Source of the DNA: Candidatus Latescibacterota bacterium
GTDB lineage: Bacteria > JAAXHH01
Direction: 5' to 3'
Assembly: GCA_022823465.1 (NCBI GenBank)
Contig: JAJEHX010000005.1
Coordinates: 140,706-204,705 of the forward strand
Length of the DNA stretch: 64,000 nt
Shown: one piece after another, positions 54,597 to 62,952 of the stretch
Numbering within the stretch: position 1 is the first letter of the stretch
How the letters are laid out: each line of letters opens with the position of its first letter
The notes under the pieces: model-generated
Told to the model about the DNA's origin: nothing
What the model saw: only the letters and a program-made list of their open reading frames with translations
Database searches by the model: none
Program-made: the position numbers and the translations under genes

Positions 54597-55602
54597 CCTG
54601 ATCACGAACGAAGAAATGCTCATCGACCGGATGACGGCCCCGTCACCGCGGGTCGTCGAGGCCGTATCGGAACTGGACGGCGACGTGGTGATCCTGGGCG
54701 TCGGCGGTAAGATGGGGCCGACCCTGGCGGAGCTCCTCGTGCGGGCCGGCGCCCGGCGCGTCATCGGCGTCTCCCGGTTCAGCGACGAGAAAGTCAGGAC
54801 CTACCTCGAAACTGTCGGCGTGGAAACGGTTCAGGCGGACCTGCTTGACGAGGCGGACCTGGCCCGTCTGCCGGACGCGGCAAACGTCCTATTTCTCGCG
54901 GGATTCAAATTTGGTGCCACGGGCAACACGCCGATGACGTGGGCGATGAACGCATGGCTGCCCGGCCGGATCATGCGCCGGTACGCAGGCTCCCGTATCG
55001 TCTATGTCAGTTCGGGCAATGTGTACGCCTATTCACCGATCAAGGACGGTGGCTCGAATGAAGACGCTGAAATCGGACCGGTAGGTGAATACGCCCAGTC
55101 GAGACTGGGCGGAGAACGCATCGCGGAGCATCTTTGCGTGGAACAGGGCACTCCCCTGCTCATCGCCCGGCTTTTTTACGCCACGGAGTTGCGCTACGGC
55201 ATCGTACACGACCTCGCCAGAAAGATACACGACGGCGTGCCGATCGACCTGGCCATGGGGCATGTAAACCAGATCTGGCAGGGAGACGCCAACAGCTATC
55301 TCTCGCGCATGTTTCCATTTTGCAGCAGCCCGGCCACGATCCTGAATATGACGGGACCGGACACGCTATCTGTCAGGGAAATGGCCAGGGCACTTGGCCG
55401 TCGCCTGGAAAGTGAGCCACTATTCATGGGCAATGAAAGCGAAACGGCGCTGCTTGGCGATCCCCGCAGGCTTTTTGACCGGCTGGGCGAACCGGAGATT
55501 CCGATTGAAAGGATTGCGGATTGGGTCGCCCATTGGATCCGCATCGGGGGCCGAAGCCTGGATAAGCCCACGGGGTACGAATCCCGCGCGGGAAGTTTCT
55601 GA
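54589..55602 (+). CDS. NAD-dependent epimerase/dehydratase-like protein lacking the catalytic lysine
   Basis: A 337-residue extended-SDR fold: cofactor motif ILGVGGKMG (GxGGxxG variant), VVYVSSGNVYAYSP, and an active-site segment GEYAQSRLGGERI where the usual YxxxK is YAQSR, so arginine replaces the catalytic lysine. NADP-dependent chemistry may be altered or lost. The start at 54589 overlaps the transglutaminase-like stop. It probably acts in the same catabolic run as the following aldolase and enolase-superfamily genes. Confidence 0.78.
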   Translation: MPDLITNEEMLIDRMTAPSPRVVEAVSELDGDVVILGVGGKMGPTLAELLVRAGARRVIGVSRFSDEKVRTYLETVGVETVQADLLDEADLARLPDAANVLFLAGFKFGATGNTPMTWAMNAWLPGRIMRRYAGSRIVYVSSGNVYAYSPIKDGGSNEDAEIGPVGEYAQSRLGGERIAEHLCVEQGTPLLIARLFYATELRYGIVHDLARKIHDGVPIDLAMGHVNQIWQGDANSYLSRMFPFCSSPATILNMTGPDTLSVREMARALGRRLESEPLFMGNESETALLGDPRRLFDRLGEPEIPIERIADWVAHWIRIGGRSLDKPTGYESRAGSF

Positions 55603-55720
55603 ATACGGGAACGGTCATCCGGGCCAGCGAGCCGCGGAATAGTTGTCCGTGACTTCATGCGTGTTTGGCTGCGGGGTCATGGTTCGCAGCCTGACGCAGT
55701 AGCAAGCAGAGGAGTCTGTT

Positions 55721-56782
55721 ATGAAGGACGCGATGCCCCCGGCTGTCCGGGCGGCTATGCAGCGGGGCGTGGTGATCCCCGCCCATCCGCTTGCCGTTAC
55801 GTCGGACCGCCAGCTTGACGAACGGCGGCAACGGGCACTGACGCGGTATTACATCGCGGCCGGTGCGGGCGGTCTCGCCGTGGGCGTCCACACGACCCAG
55901 TTCGAGATCCGGGACCCGGCATACGGGCTCTACGAACCGGTGCTCGGTCTGGCCGCGGAGGTGATGGACCGGGAAGCGCCGGCGGATTTCATCCGGATCG
56001 CCGGGATCTGCGGACGAACGGCGCAGGCTACCGGCGAGGCGGAAACGGCAAGATCTCTCGGCTACCATGCCGGCCTGCTCAGCCTGACCGCCATGGGCGG
56101 CGCCACGGAGGACGAACTCATCGCGCACTGCCGGGCCGTGGCCGACGCCATTCCAGTCATGGGGTTTTACCTGCAACCGGCCGTCGGCGGCCTGGTTCTG
56201 CCCTACCGGTTCTGGCGCCGTTTCGTCGAACTGGAGGGGGTCGTGGCCATCAAGGTCGCGGCGTTCAACCGGTACCACACGCTCGACGTGCTGAGGGCCC
56301 TGACGGAATCGGGCAGGCACGAGGAGATCACGCTTTATACGGGCAACGACGACAACATCTTGATGGATCTTCTGACGGAGCACGCGTTCCAGTGCGAAGA
56401 CGCGCGCCGGTCCGTACGTTTCAAGGGCGGACTGCTGGGACACTGGGCCGTGTGGACCCGGGGAGCGGTGGAATTGCTGCGGGCGTGTCAGGACGTCTCC
56501 CGGTCCGGCGCGGCGATCCCCCAGGACTTGGTGACCCGGTCGATCGAGGTCACGGACTGTAACGCCGCCTTCTTCGACCCGGCCCACGGTTTTGCCGGGT
56601 GCATCTCCGGGATTCACGAGGTGCTGCGCAGGCAGGGCCTGCTCGAGGGCACCTGGTGCCTGAATCCCGATGAGACCCTGTCGCCCGGCCAGTACGAGGA
56701 GATAGACCGGGTTTACCGCGCCTATCCCCATCTGAACGACGACGACTTCGTCGCCGAACACCTGGATGACTGGCTCGAATGA
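55721..56782 (+). CDS. Dihydrodipicolinate synthase-family (class I aldolase-like) protein
   Basis: A 353-residue protein of the DapA/N-acetylneuraminate lyase superfamily. The probable Schiff-base lysine is K178 in VVAIKVAAFNRY, and the conserved tyrosine is Y150 in VMGFYLQPA. It is about 50 residues longer than DapA. This fold includes KDG aldolases and dehydratases, and its place beside an enolase-superfamily gene suggests sugar-acid breakdown. GAGGAG precedes the ATG. The stop starts an 18-bp tandem array. Confidence 0.8.
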   Translation: MKDAMPPAVRAAMQRGVVIPAHPLAVTSDRQLDERRQRALTRYYIAAGAGGLAVGVHTTQFEIRDPAYGLYEPVLGLAAEVMDREAPADFIRIAGICGRTAQATGEAETARSLGYHAGLLSLTAMGGATEDELIAHCRAVADAIPVMGFYLQPAVGGLVLPYRFWRRFVELEGVVAIKVAAFNRYHTLDVLRALTESGRHEEITLYTGNDDNILMDLLTEHAFQCEDARRSVRFKGGLLGHWAVWTRGAVELLRACQDVSRSGAAIPQDLVTRSIEVTDCNAAFFDPAHGFAGCISGIHEVLRRQGLLEGTWCLNPDETLSPGQYEEIDRVYRAYPHLNDDDFVAEHLDDWLE

Positions 56783-56847
56783 ACATGCTGGCCGGGATGA
56801 ACTCGCTGATAAGGATGAACCACCGGCCAGAATGAAAACCTGGTAAA
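56777..56847. repeat. Four-copy 17-18-bp tandem array starting at a stop codon
   Basis: Units at 56777-56794, 56795-56812, 56813-56829 and 56830-56847 each start GRATGAA (GAATGAAC, GGATGAAC, GGATGAAC, GAATGAAA). The first unit contains the TGA of the aldolase-like gene. The array fills most of the 83-nt gap to the next start codon. Confidence 0.85.
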
Positions 56848-56865
56848 CCGGAAACGGAGCAGCAA

Positions 56866-57984
56866 ATGAAGATAACCCGAATTGAAGCCATCCCCATCGA
56901 AGTGCCGCTCAAGCAGGGCATGACCACGAAAACCGCCCATGGCGAACATATCGTCTCTCCTTACGTCATCCTCCGGATTCACACGGACGAGGGACTTGCC
57001 GGACTGGGCGAGGCTACGGTCGCGCCGCGCTGGAGCGGGGAGACGTCCGCCTCCTGTACGGCCGCGATCCGTGAACTGGTGGACCCCGCGCTAAAGGGAG
57101 AAAACCCGGCGGACGTAAACCGGCTCTGCAGCGTCATGGACGAGGTCATCAAGCTGAACCCCTTCACCAAGGCGGCCGTGGAGATGGCGTTGTGGGACCT
57201 GGCCGGGAAGAGCGCGGGCAAGCCCCTCTACCAGTTGCTGGGAGGAAAGGTCCGGCAGGAGATTCCGATGAAGATGGTGGTCGGCGCCTTCGACGTACCG
57301 ACTTCCGTTGCCCTGGCGGAGAAGTTCCTGCAGTGGGGCGTGCAGTGCCTCAAGGTCAAAGTGGGACTGGACCCCGATGAGGACCTCGAGCGCGTCCGCG
57401 CGGTCCGCGCGCTGGCCGGCCCCGGCATCCGAATGAGCATCGACGCGAATTGCGGGTGGCCGCCTGCGGTGGCGCGCCGCATGCTGCGCCTCCTCGAGCC
57501 GCTGGACATCCTCTTCGCCGAGCAGCCCTCCGCTCCGCAGTTCGACGATGAAGCAGCCTTGATCCGTACGGGCACGACCATCCCCATCATGGCCGACGAA
57601 AGCGTCTTCACCTTGCACGACGCCATGCAGACCGCCCTGCGCCGGTCCGCGGACATCATCAGCGTCTACCCAGGTAAGAACGGGGGTATCGGCCAGACGG
57701 TGGGCATCTCGCACGTGGCCAGCGCGGCGGGACTGCGTTGCCACATGGGCAGCAACCTCGAGCTGGGGATCGCCACGGCGGCCATGCTTCACGTGGCGGC
57801 CAGCGTGGAAGCCATCGACAGTGAGACCTATCCCGGCGACCTCCTCGGCCCGCTGTACCACGAAGGCGACATGATCGAGAAGTCGCTGGAACTCGGACCG
57901 GTCACCGCCCGGGTCCCCGACGGTCCGGGGCTCGGCGTCACCCTGGATGAAGCGCAGGTCGCACGCTGGAAGGACGCGTCATGA
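56866..57984 (+). CDS. Enolase-superfamily enzyme (muconate lactonizing/dipeptide epimerase-like)
   Basis: A 372-residue protein with the full MLE-type catalytic set: KxK in CLKVKVGLD, metal ligands in SIDANCGW, LFAEQPS and MADESVF, and a second lysine in YPGKNGGI. This pair of lysines is typical of cycloisomerases and dipeptide epimerases. GGAG precedes the ATG. It lies between the aldolase-like gene and the Gfo/Idh gene. The stop starts a tandem array. Confidence 0.87.
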   Translation: MKITRIEAIPIEVPLKQGMTTKTAHGEHIVSPYVILRIHTDEGLAGLGEATVAPRWSGETSASCTAAIRELVDPALKGENPADVNRLCSVMDEVIKLNPFTKAAVEMALWDLAGKSAGKPLYQLLGGKVRQEIPMKMVVGAFDVPTSVALAEKFLQWGVQCLKVKVGLDPDEDLERVRAVRALAGPGIRMSIDANCGWPPAVARRMLRLLEPLDILFAEQPSAPQFDDEAALIRTGTTIPIMADESVFTLHDAMQTALRRSADIISVYPGKNGGIGQTVGISHVASAAGLRCHMGSNLELGIATAAMLHVAASVEAIDSETYPGDLLGPLYHEGDMIEKSLELGPVTARVPDGPGLGVTLDEAQVARWKDAS

Positions 57985-58036
57985 TCTTTACAGAAGACGG
58001 ATCTACTACAGAAGGCCGGATCTACTTCAACGAGCG
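57983..58036. repeat. Three-copy 17-19-bp tandem array starting within a stop codon
   Basis: Units 57983-57999, 58000-58018 and 58019-58036 share GATCT..AC.GAAG or diverged forms; each begins GATCT. The first overlaps the TGA of the enolase-superfamily gene. Confidence 0.8.
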
Positions 58037-58080
58037 TAGCACCTATCCTGAAGCAGCACCAAACCACAGAAAGGACAACC

Positions 58081-59139
58081 ATGGCTGACGATCGGACATA
58101 CACGGCCTGCGTGGTGGGCCTGAGCGGCATCGGGGCGGGACGGCCCAATGTCGACGGCGACCACGGAATGGGCCACGTAATGCCCAACTGCCACGTACCG
58201 GCCTATGCCCAACTACCGTTTACGGAGGTAGTCGGCGTCTGTGACCTGAAGGAAGATCTCGTGCAGGACACCCTGAAGGACTGGTCGGGCACCTTTCCGG
58301 GTTTGCGAGGGTTCGCGGACTACCGGGAAATGCTCGAAACCTGCAAGCCCGATATTCTGAGCGTGGTGACCTCGGACCACCGCCACGCCGACATCGTCGT
58401 GGACGCGGTCGAGGCGGGCGTACGAGGCATTTACTGTGAAAAACCGATTGCGACCTCGCTGGCGGACGCCGACCGCATGATCGCAGCGGTGGAGAGCAGG
58501 AACGTGCCCATGACCATCAACCACACGCGCCGCTGGGGTGCGGTCTACCGGGAAGTCAAGAAGCTGCTCGACGATAGCGCGATCGGCGCATTGAAACGCA
58601 TCGTGCTTAACTTCGGCGGCCCCCGGGCCATTCTCTTCCGCAACGGTACCCACATGATCGACATGACCTGTTTTCTGGCGGGATCGGAACCCGCGTGGGT
58701 ATTCGCCGAACTCGACGAAGGCTACGAGGACTACTGGCCCTACCAGGGCGATGGCGGCAGGAACGCGGACCTGGAACCGGGCTGCTCCGGCTTCATCCAT
58801 TTCAAGAACGGCGTGCGAGCCTTCTACAACGGATCCAAGGGACGGGAATGTAGAGGAGGATACCAACTGGATGGTACTGACGGTTGGATGTTCGTATACG
58901 AGGACTATTACGAACTCGATACGGGAAACGGTATCCAGACCATCGCGCCGAAGGGGCCGACTCATTACTATTCCGCGGCCGCCGTCCGGGACCTCGTTCA
59001 CGTCATGGAACACGGCGGAGAAACCATTTCTCCGCCCCGTGCGGCGCGCGACACCCTGGAGATCATCCTGGGGTTCCTCGCGTCGCAGAAGCACGGCAAC
59101 GTACGCATCGACTTCCCGCTGGACGAGCATGCCGTTTAA
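58081..59139 (+). CDS. Gfo/Idh/MocA-family oxidoreductase
   Basis: A 352-residue NAD(P)-dependent oxidoreductase: cofactor-binding VVGLSGIGAGRP, YCEKPIATS, and TINHTRRWG in the region that usually binds substrate. It lies between the second enolase-superfamily gene and the hydantoinase genes, all on the plus strand. It is diverged from the other two Gfo/Idh genes in the window. The substrate is not visible. Confidence 0.85.
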   Translation: MADDRTYTACVVGLSGIGAGRPNVDGDHGMGHVMPNCHVPAYAQLPFTEVVGVCDLKEDLVQDTLKDWSGTFPGLRGFADYREMLETCKPDILSVVTSDHRHADIVVDAVEAGVRGIYCEKPIATSLADADRMIAAVESRNVPMTINHTRRWGAVYREVKKLLDDSAIGALKRIVLNFGGPRAILFRNGTHMIDMTCFLAGSEPAWVFAELDEGYEDYWPYQGDGGRNADLEPGCSGFIHFKNGVRAFYNGSKGRECRGGYQLDGTDGWMFVYEDYYELDTGNGIQTIAPKGPTHYYSAAAVRDLVHVMEHGGETISPPRAARDTLEIILGFLASQKHGNVRIDFPLDEHAV

Positions 59140-59207
59140 CCAGCCATGAGCGATTGACAGCCGTGAGCGGCAACCACCCAGTAATGAGTGATAACCGGCC
59201 ATGAGCG
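59138..59207. repeat. Four-copy array ending in the hyuA start codon
   Basis: Imperfect copies of CAGCCRTGAGCG (about 17-20 bp apart) fill the whole gap between the Gfo/Idh stop and hyuA. Three copies contain ATGAG and one GTGAG; the last is the hyuA ATG (59201). Two upstream copies give short in-frame reading frames (ATGAGCGATTGA at 59146; ATGAGTGATAACC at 59184). Confidence 0.8.
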
Positions 59208-61243
59208 TTCGCATCGCCATAGACACGGGCGGCACGTTTACCGATCTCGTACTGTCCGATCCCGACACGGGCCGCTTGGTGTTCCACAAGGTGCCGAGTA
59301 CGCCGGCCGATCCGAGCCGGGCGCTGGTGGATGGCGTCAAGGAACTCGTCGCCCGGGCCGGCGTCGCAAACGGGGAAATCCTCTTCCTCATTCACGGAAC
59401 CACGGTAGCGACCAACACGATCCTGCAGCGGCGGGGCGCCCACACAGCCTTCATCACAACCGAGGGCTTCCGCGACGTGCTTCATATACAGCGGCAGGAC
59501 CGCCCTCACCTGTACAACATGCGCGTTCGCCGGACCCCCGCCCTCGTGCCCCGGTCCCTGCGGTTCGAGCTTCCGGAACGCACCCTGCACGACGGATCGG
59601 AAGCGCTTCCCGTCGACCGGGATCGGCTGAATGAACTGGTGGCGTCGCTCAGGGAGGAAGGCGTCGAGGCGGTCGGCGTCGGATTGCTGCACAGCCACAT
59701 CGAACCCGGGCATGAGCGGTCCGTCGGCGAAGTGCTGCAACGGGCGTTGCCGGACGCCACGGTCTGCCTTTCCTCCGACCTGAGCCGGGAGGAAGGCGAA
59801 TACGAGCGGTTCAGCACCTGTGCCATGAACGCCTATGTGCAGCCGGTGATGACGAACTACCTGAAGCGGGTCAACGAAGCCCTCGCAGACGCTGCCGTCG
59901 AAGCGCCGCTGTATGTCATGAAATCCAACGGCGGAGTCACTTCGGCCGGGAATGCCGCCGATCACTGCGTGCATACGTTTCTGTCGGGGCCGGCCGGCGG
60001 CGTGGTGGCCGGCGCGGAGATCGGCCGGCGGCTCGACCGGCCTGACATCATTACGGCCGACATGGGCGGCACCAGCTTCGACGTAGCCATGATCCACGAA
60101 AGAAACATTGCTTTCGCGAAGAACGCGGAGATCGACGGTCTGGCCCTGAAAGCGCCCATGATGGATATCCACACGATCGGCGCGGGCGGCGGAAGCATCG
60201 CATGGATCGATTCGGGCGGCGCCCTGCGGGTGGGACCGCAGTCCGCGGGGGCCGTGCCGGGTCCCGCCTGTTACCGGACCGGCGGCGCCGAACCCACGGT
60301 GACGGACGCGAATCTGGTGCTGGGCCGGCTCTCGACGGACAGCCTGCTAGGCGGCGCCATCTCCCTGGATCCGTCTGCCGCCCGGCGGGTGATCGAGGAA
60401 AAGATAGCCGACAGGCTGCAATGTCCGGTGGAGGAAGCCGCCGAAGGCATCATCCGGGTGATCAACGCATCCATGACGGCGGCCATCCGCAAGCTCACCG
60501 TGGAACGAGGATACGACCCGCGCCGGTTCACGCTGGTGCCCTTCGGCGGCGCGGGACCGCTCCACGGCGTCGAACTCGCCCGGGAACTGGGCGTAAGCGA
60601 CGTGGTCGTTCCCCTCGCGCCCGGTGTCGCTTCAGCCGAGGGCCTGGTTTTTTCGAACCTGCGGACGGACCGGATACAGACCCATGTAGCACTGCTGGAC
60701 CGGCTCGAGGAAGAGGCGTTCGAGCAGATACTGGAAGACCTGACGGGGCAGACTATAGGAGACCTGTGCACTTCGATAGCCGGGCAGGAACCAGTCATCA
60801 TGCGGCGCGTGGGCCTCAGGTACGCGGGACAGGGCTACGACATTCCCATTGACCTGCCTGGAGGTCCCGTTGACCTTCCTGCCCTCGAATCGGCCTTTCA
60901 TGTCGAACACGAGCGGCAGTACGGTTACGCCCGGCGAGATCAGCAGGTGCAACTGGTGAACATATGGGTTTCCGCGGAGTTGCCGATCTCGGACGACCCG
61001 CGTAGACCCTCGGAAGGGAACGGATCGGATAAGCCCGGACCACGTTCCACCCGCCCCGTCTATCTCTCCGGCGAGTGGCATGACACGGCTGTTTACGAAA
61101 GATCCCGGTTGCGTCCAGGCCAGCGGATCGACGGTCCGGCCATCATTGAACAACTCGATTCGACGACGTTGATCTGGCCCGGCGAGCATGCTCGCATCGA
61201 TGCCTGGGAACAGATCGCTATCGCGGGTGTGGAGACGCCATGA
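59201..61243 (+). CDS. hyuA: Hydantoinase/oxoprolinase A-type subunit
   Basis: A 680-residue ATP-grasp/ASKHA-fold subunit of an ATP-dependent amidase (N-methylhydantoinase, 5-oxoprolinase or the related acetone carboxylase). Visible motifs are IAIDTGGTFTDLVLSD at the N-terminus, TTVATNTILQRRG, GGTSFDVAM, the AGGGSIAW segment and GGAGPLHGVELARELGV. The ATG at 59201 lies in the last copy of a repeat and lacks a strong ribosome-binding site. hyuB overlaps its stop (ATGA), giving the usual paired subunits. Substrate class uncertain. Confidence 0.88.
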   Translation: MSVRIAIDTGGTFTDLVLSDPDTGRLVFHKVPSTPADPSRALVDGVKELVARAGVANGEILFLIHGTTVATNTILQRRGAHTAFITTEGFRDVLHIQRQDRPHLYNMRVRRTPALVPRSLRFELPERTLHDGSEALPVDRDRLNELVASLREEGVEAVGVGLLHSHIEPGHERSVGEVLQRALPDATVCLSSDLSREEGEYERFSTCAMNAYVQPVMTNYLKRVNEALADAAVEAPLYVMKSNGGVTSAGNAADHCVHTFLSGPAGGVVAGAEIGRRLDRPDIITADMGGTSFDVAMIHERNIAFAKNAEIDGLALKAPMMDIHTIGAGGGSIAWIDSGGALRVGPQSAGAVPGPACYRTGGAEPTVTDANLVLGRLSTDSLLGGAISLDPSAARRVIEEKIADRLQCPVEEAAEGIIRVINASMTAAIRKLTVERGYDPRRFTLVPFGGAGPLHGVELARELGVSDVVVPLAPGVASAEGLVFSNLRTDRIQTHVALLDRLEEEAFEQILEDLTGQTIGDLCTSIAGQEPVIMRRVGLRYAGQGYDIPIDLPGGPVDLPALESAFHVEHERQYGYARRDQQVQLVNIWVSAELPISDDPRRPSEGNGSDKPGPRSTRPVYLSGEWHDTAVYERSRLRPGQRIDGPAIIEQLDSTTLIWPGEHARIDAWEQIAIAGVETP

Positions 61244-62913
61244 AAACCGACCCCATCACGCTGGAGCTGATGCGCAACCGGTGGACGGGCATCGCGGAAG
61301 AAATGTGCGCCGCCCTGATCCGCACCAGTTACTCCACCAACATCAAGGATCGCCGGGACTGCTCCGCGGCCATCGTGCAGTCCACGGGGGAGATCCTGGC
61401 CCAGGCCGAATCGGGCGTGCCGCTCCATCTCGGCGTGATGCCCGGGGTAGTCAAGTCCATCCTGGAAGCCTACCCCGTGTCGGTCATGCGGCCCGGCGAC
61501 GTCTATATCACGAACCTGCCGTATCCGGAAGGACCGGGGCATCTGCCGGACGTCTCCCTGGTATCCGCCATATTTCACGAGGGACGGCCCATCGCCCTTG
61601 CGGCATCCACTGCACATCACGTGGACATGGGCGGGTTCGCACCCGGCAGCATGCCCTTCGGGGTGACTGAAATCTACCAGGAGGGGCTGCAGATCCCCCC
61701 GCTTCCCATCTTCAAAGAGGGACAGCTTGACGAAGAGATCTACAAACTGATTAACCAGAACGTGCGGACGCAGTACGAAGTCCGGGGCGACCTCATGGCC
61801 CAGTTCGCCTGCGCCCAGATCGGCCAGCAGCGGGTGAGCGAACTCATGTCCCGGGAGTCTCCGGCGGAAGTCATTCGATACATGGGCGAGATCCAGGACT
61901 ATGCGGAACGCCGGATGCGGGCGGGGATAGGGACCCTGCCGGACGGCGAGTATACCTTCGAGGACTACCTGGACGACGACGGCGTCACCGATGAGCCGGT
62001 CAAGATCAAGGTCACCCTGACCATCTCGGGCGATGAGTTACGTGCAGATTTCTCGGGGTGCAGCGACCAGGTCTTGGGACCGCTGAACGCGCGGCTGCCG
62101 GCGGCCCATTCATGCATCAGCTACGTCTGCAAGGCGGTGATCGATCCCGACCTGCCCGCCTGCGCCGGGGCGTATCGGCCCCTGGACATCTTCGCTCCCG
62201 AGGGATCCATTCTCCAGGCCACCTACCCGGCGGCCATCGGCAACGCCAACATCCTGACGGACCAGCGGGTCGTGGACGTGCTGATGGGCGCGTTGTACCA
62301 GGCCGCCCCCGACCGGGTGTGCGCGGCCTGCAGCGGCGAGATGAACCTGGTCAATATCGGCGGGATCGATCCCGCTTCCGGGGACTACTACAACTACGTG
62401 GAAACCTACGCGGGCGGCCAGGGCGCCATGTACGACCTCGACGGTGAAGACGGCGTGCATACCCACCTCACCAACACGCGGAACGCGCCGGTCGAAATCA
62501 TGGAACGCACCTACCCGTTGCGGGTCGAGCGCTACGGCCTGATCCCGGACACGGAGGGACCCGGACGCCAGCGTGGCGGCTGCGGGATGATGCGGGAACT
62601 GAAGTGCCTGGGCGAACGCACCATCATCACCCTGGGCTCCGACCGCCGGAAGTTCACGCCCTGGGGCCTGGAAGGCGGCGGGAACGCGACAGGCGCCCAC
62701 TGTTACGTCATCGACACCGAAGGACACGAAAAGGAAATACCTACCAAGACCCATACTGAACTGTACAGGAACGAAGTCCTGCGGATCGAGACGCCCGGCG
62801 GAGGCGGCTGGGGAGACCCGGCAGAGCGGTATTCGGATAAAGTGAAAGAGGATGTCCGGAATCAGCTCGTGAGCCCGGAAAGGGCGAAAGATCAATACGG
62901 TTACGCGCAATGA
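61240..62913 (+). CDS. hyuB: Hydantoinase/oxoprolinase B-type subunit
   Basis: A 557-residue partner of HyuA. Hallmarks are ITLELMRNRWTGIAEEM at the start, IKDRRDCSAAIV, PLHLGVMPG, VYITNLPYPEG and the glycine-rich GPGRQRGGCGMMRE segment. The two subunits hydrolyse a cyclic amide with ATP. The 4-nt overlap with hyuA points to translational coupling. It ends the plus-strand run and faces the 5-alpha-reductase-like gene. Confidence 0.88.
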   Translation: MKTDPITLELMRNRWTGIAEEMCAALIRTSYSTNIKDRRDCSAAIVQSTGEILAQAESGVPLHLGVMPGVVKSILEAYPVSVMRPGDVYITNLPYPEGPGHLPDVSLVSAIFHEGRPIALAASTAHHVDMGGFAPGSMPFGVTEIYQEGLQIPPLPIFKEGQLDEEIYKLINQNVRTQYEVRGDLMAQFACAQIGQQRVSELMSRESPAEVIRYMGEIQDYAERRMRAGIGTLPDGEYTFEDYLDDDGVTDEPVKIKVTLTISGDELRADFSGCSDQVLGPLNARLPAAHSCISYVCKAVIDPDLPACAGAYRPLDIFAPEGSILQATYPAAIGNANILTDQRVVDVLMGALYQAAPDRVCAACSGEMNLVNIGGIDPASGDYYNYVETYAGGQGAMYDLDGEDGVHTHLTNTRNAPVEIMERTYPLRVERYGLIPDTEGPGRQRGGCGMMRELKCLGERTIITLGSDRRKFTPWGLEGGGNATGAHCYVIDTEGHEKEIPTKTHTELYRNEVLRIETPGGGGWGDPAERYSDKVKEDVRNQLVSPERAKDQYGYAQ

Positions 62914-62952
62914 CCTCCATCTCGTTCCGGCAAGCGCGCGATCGCCCAGGCG

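Noticed and set aside
38539..59207. CRISPR arrays
   Set aside because: The repeats are short (9-37 bp), contiguous or nearly so, differ from site to site, have no unique spacers, and no cas genes are present.
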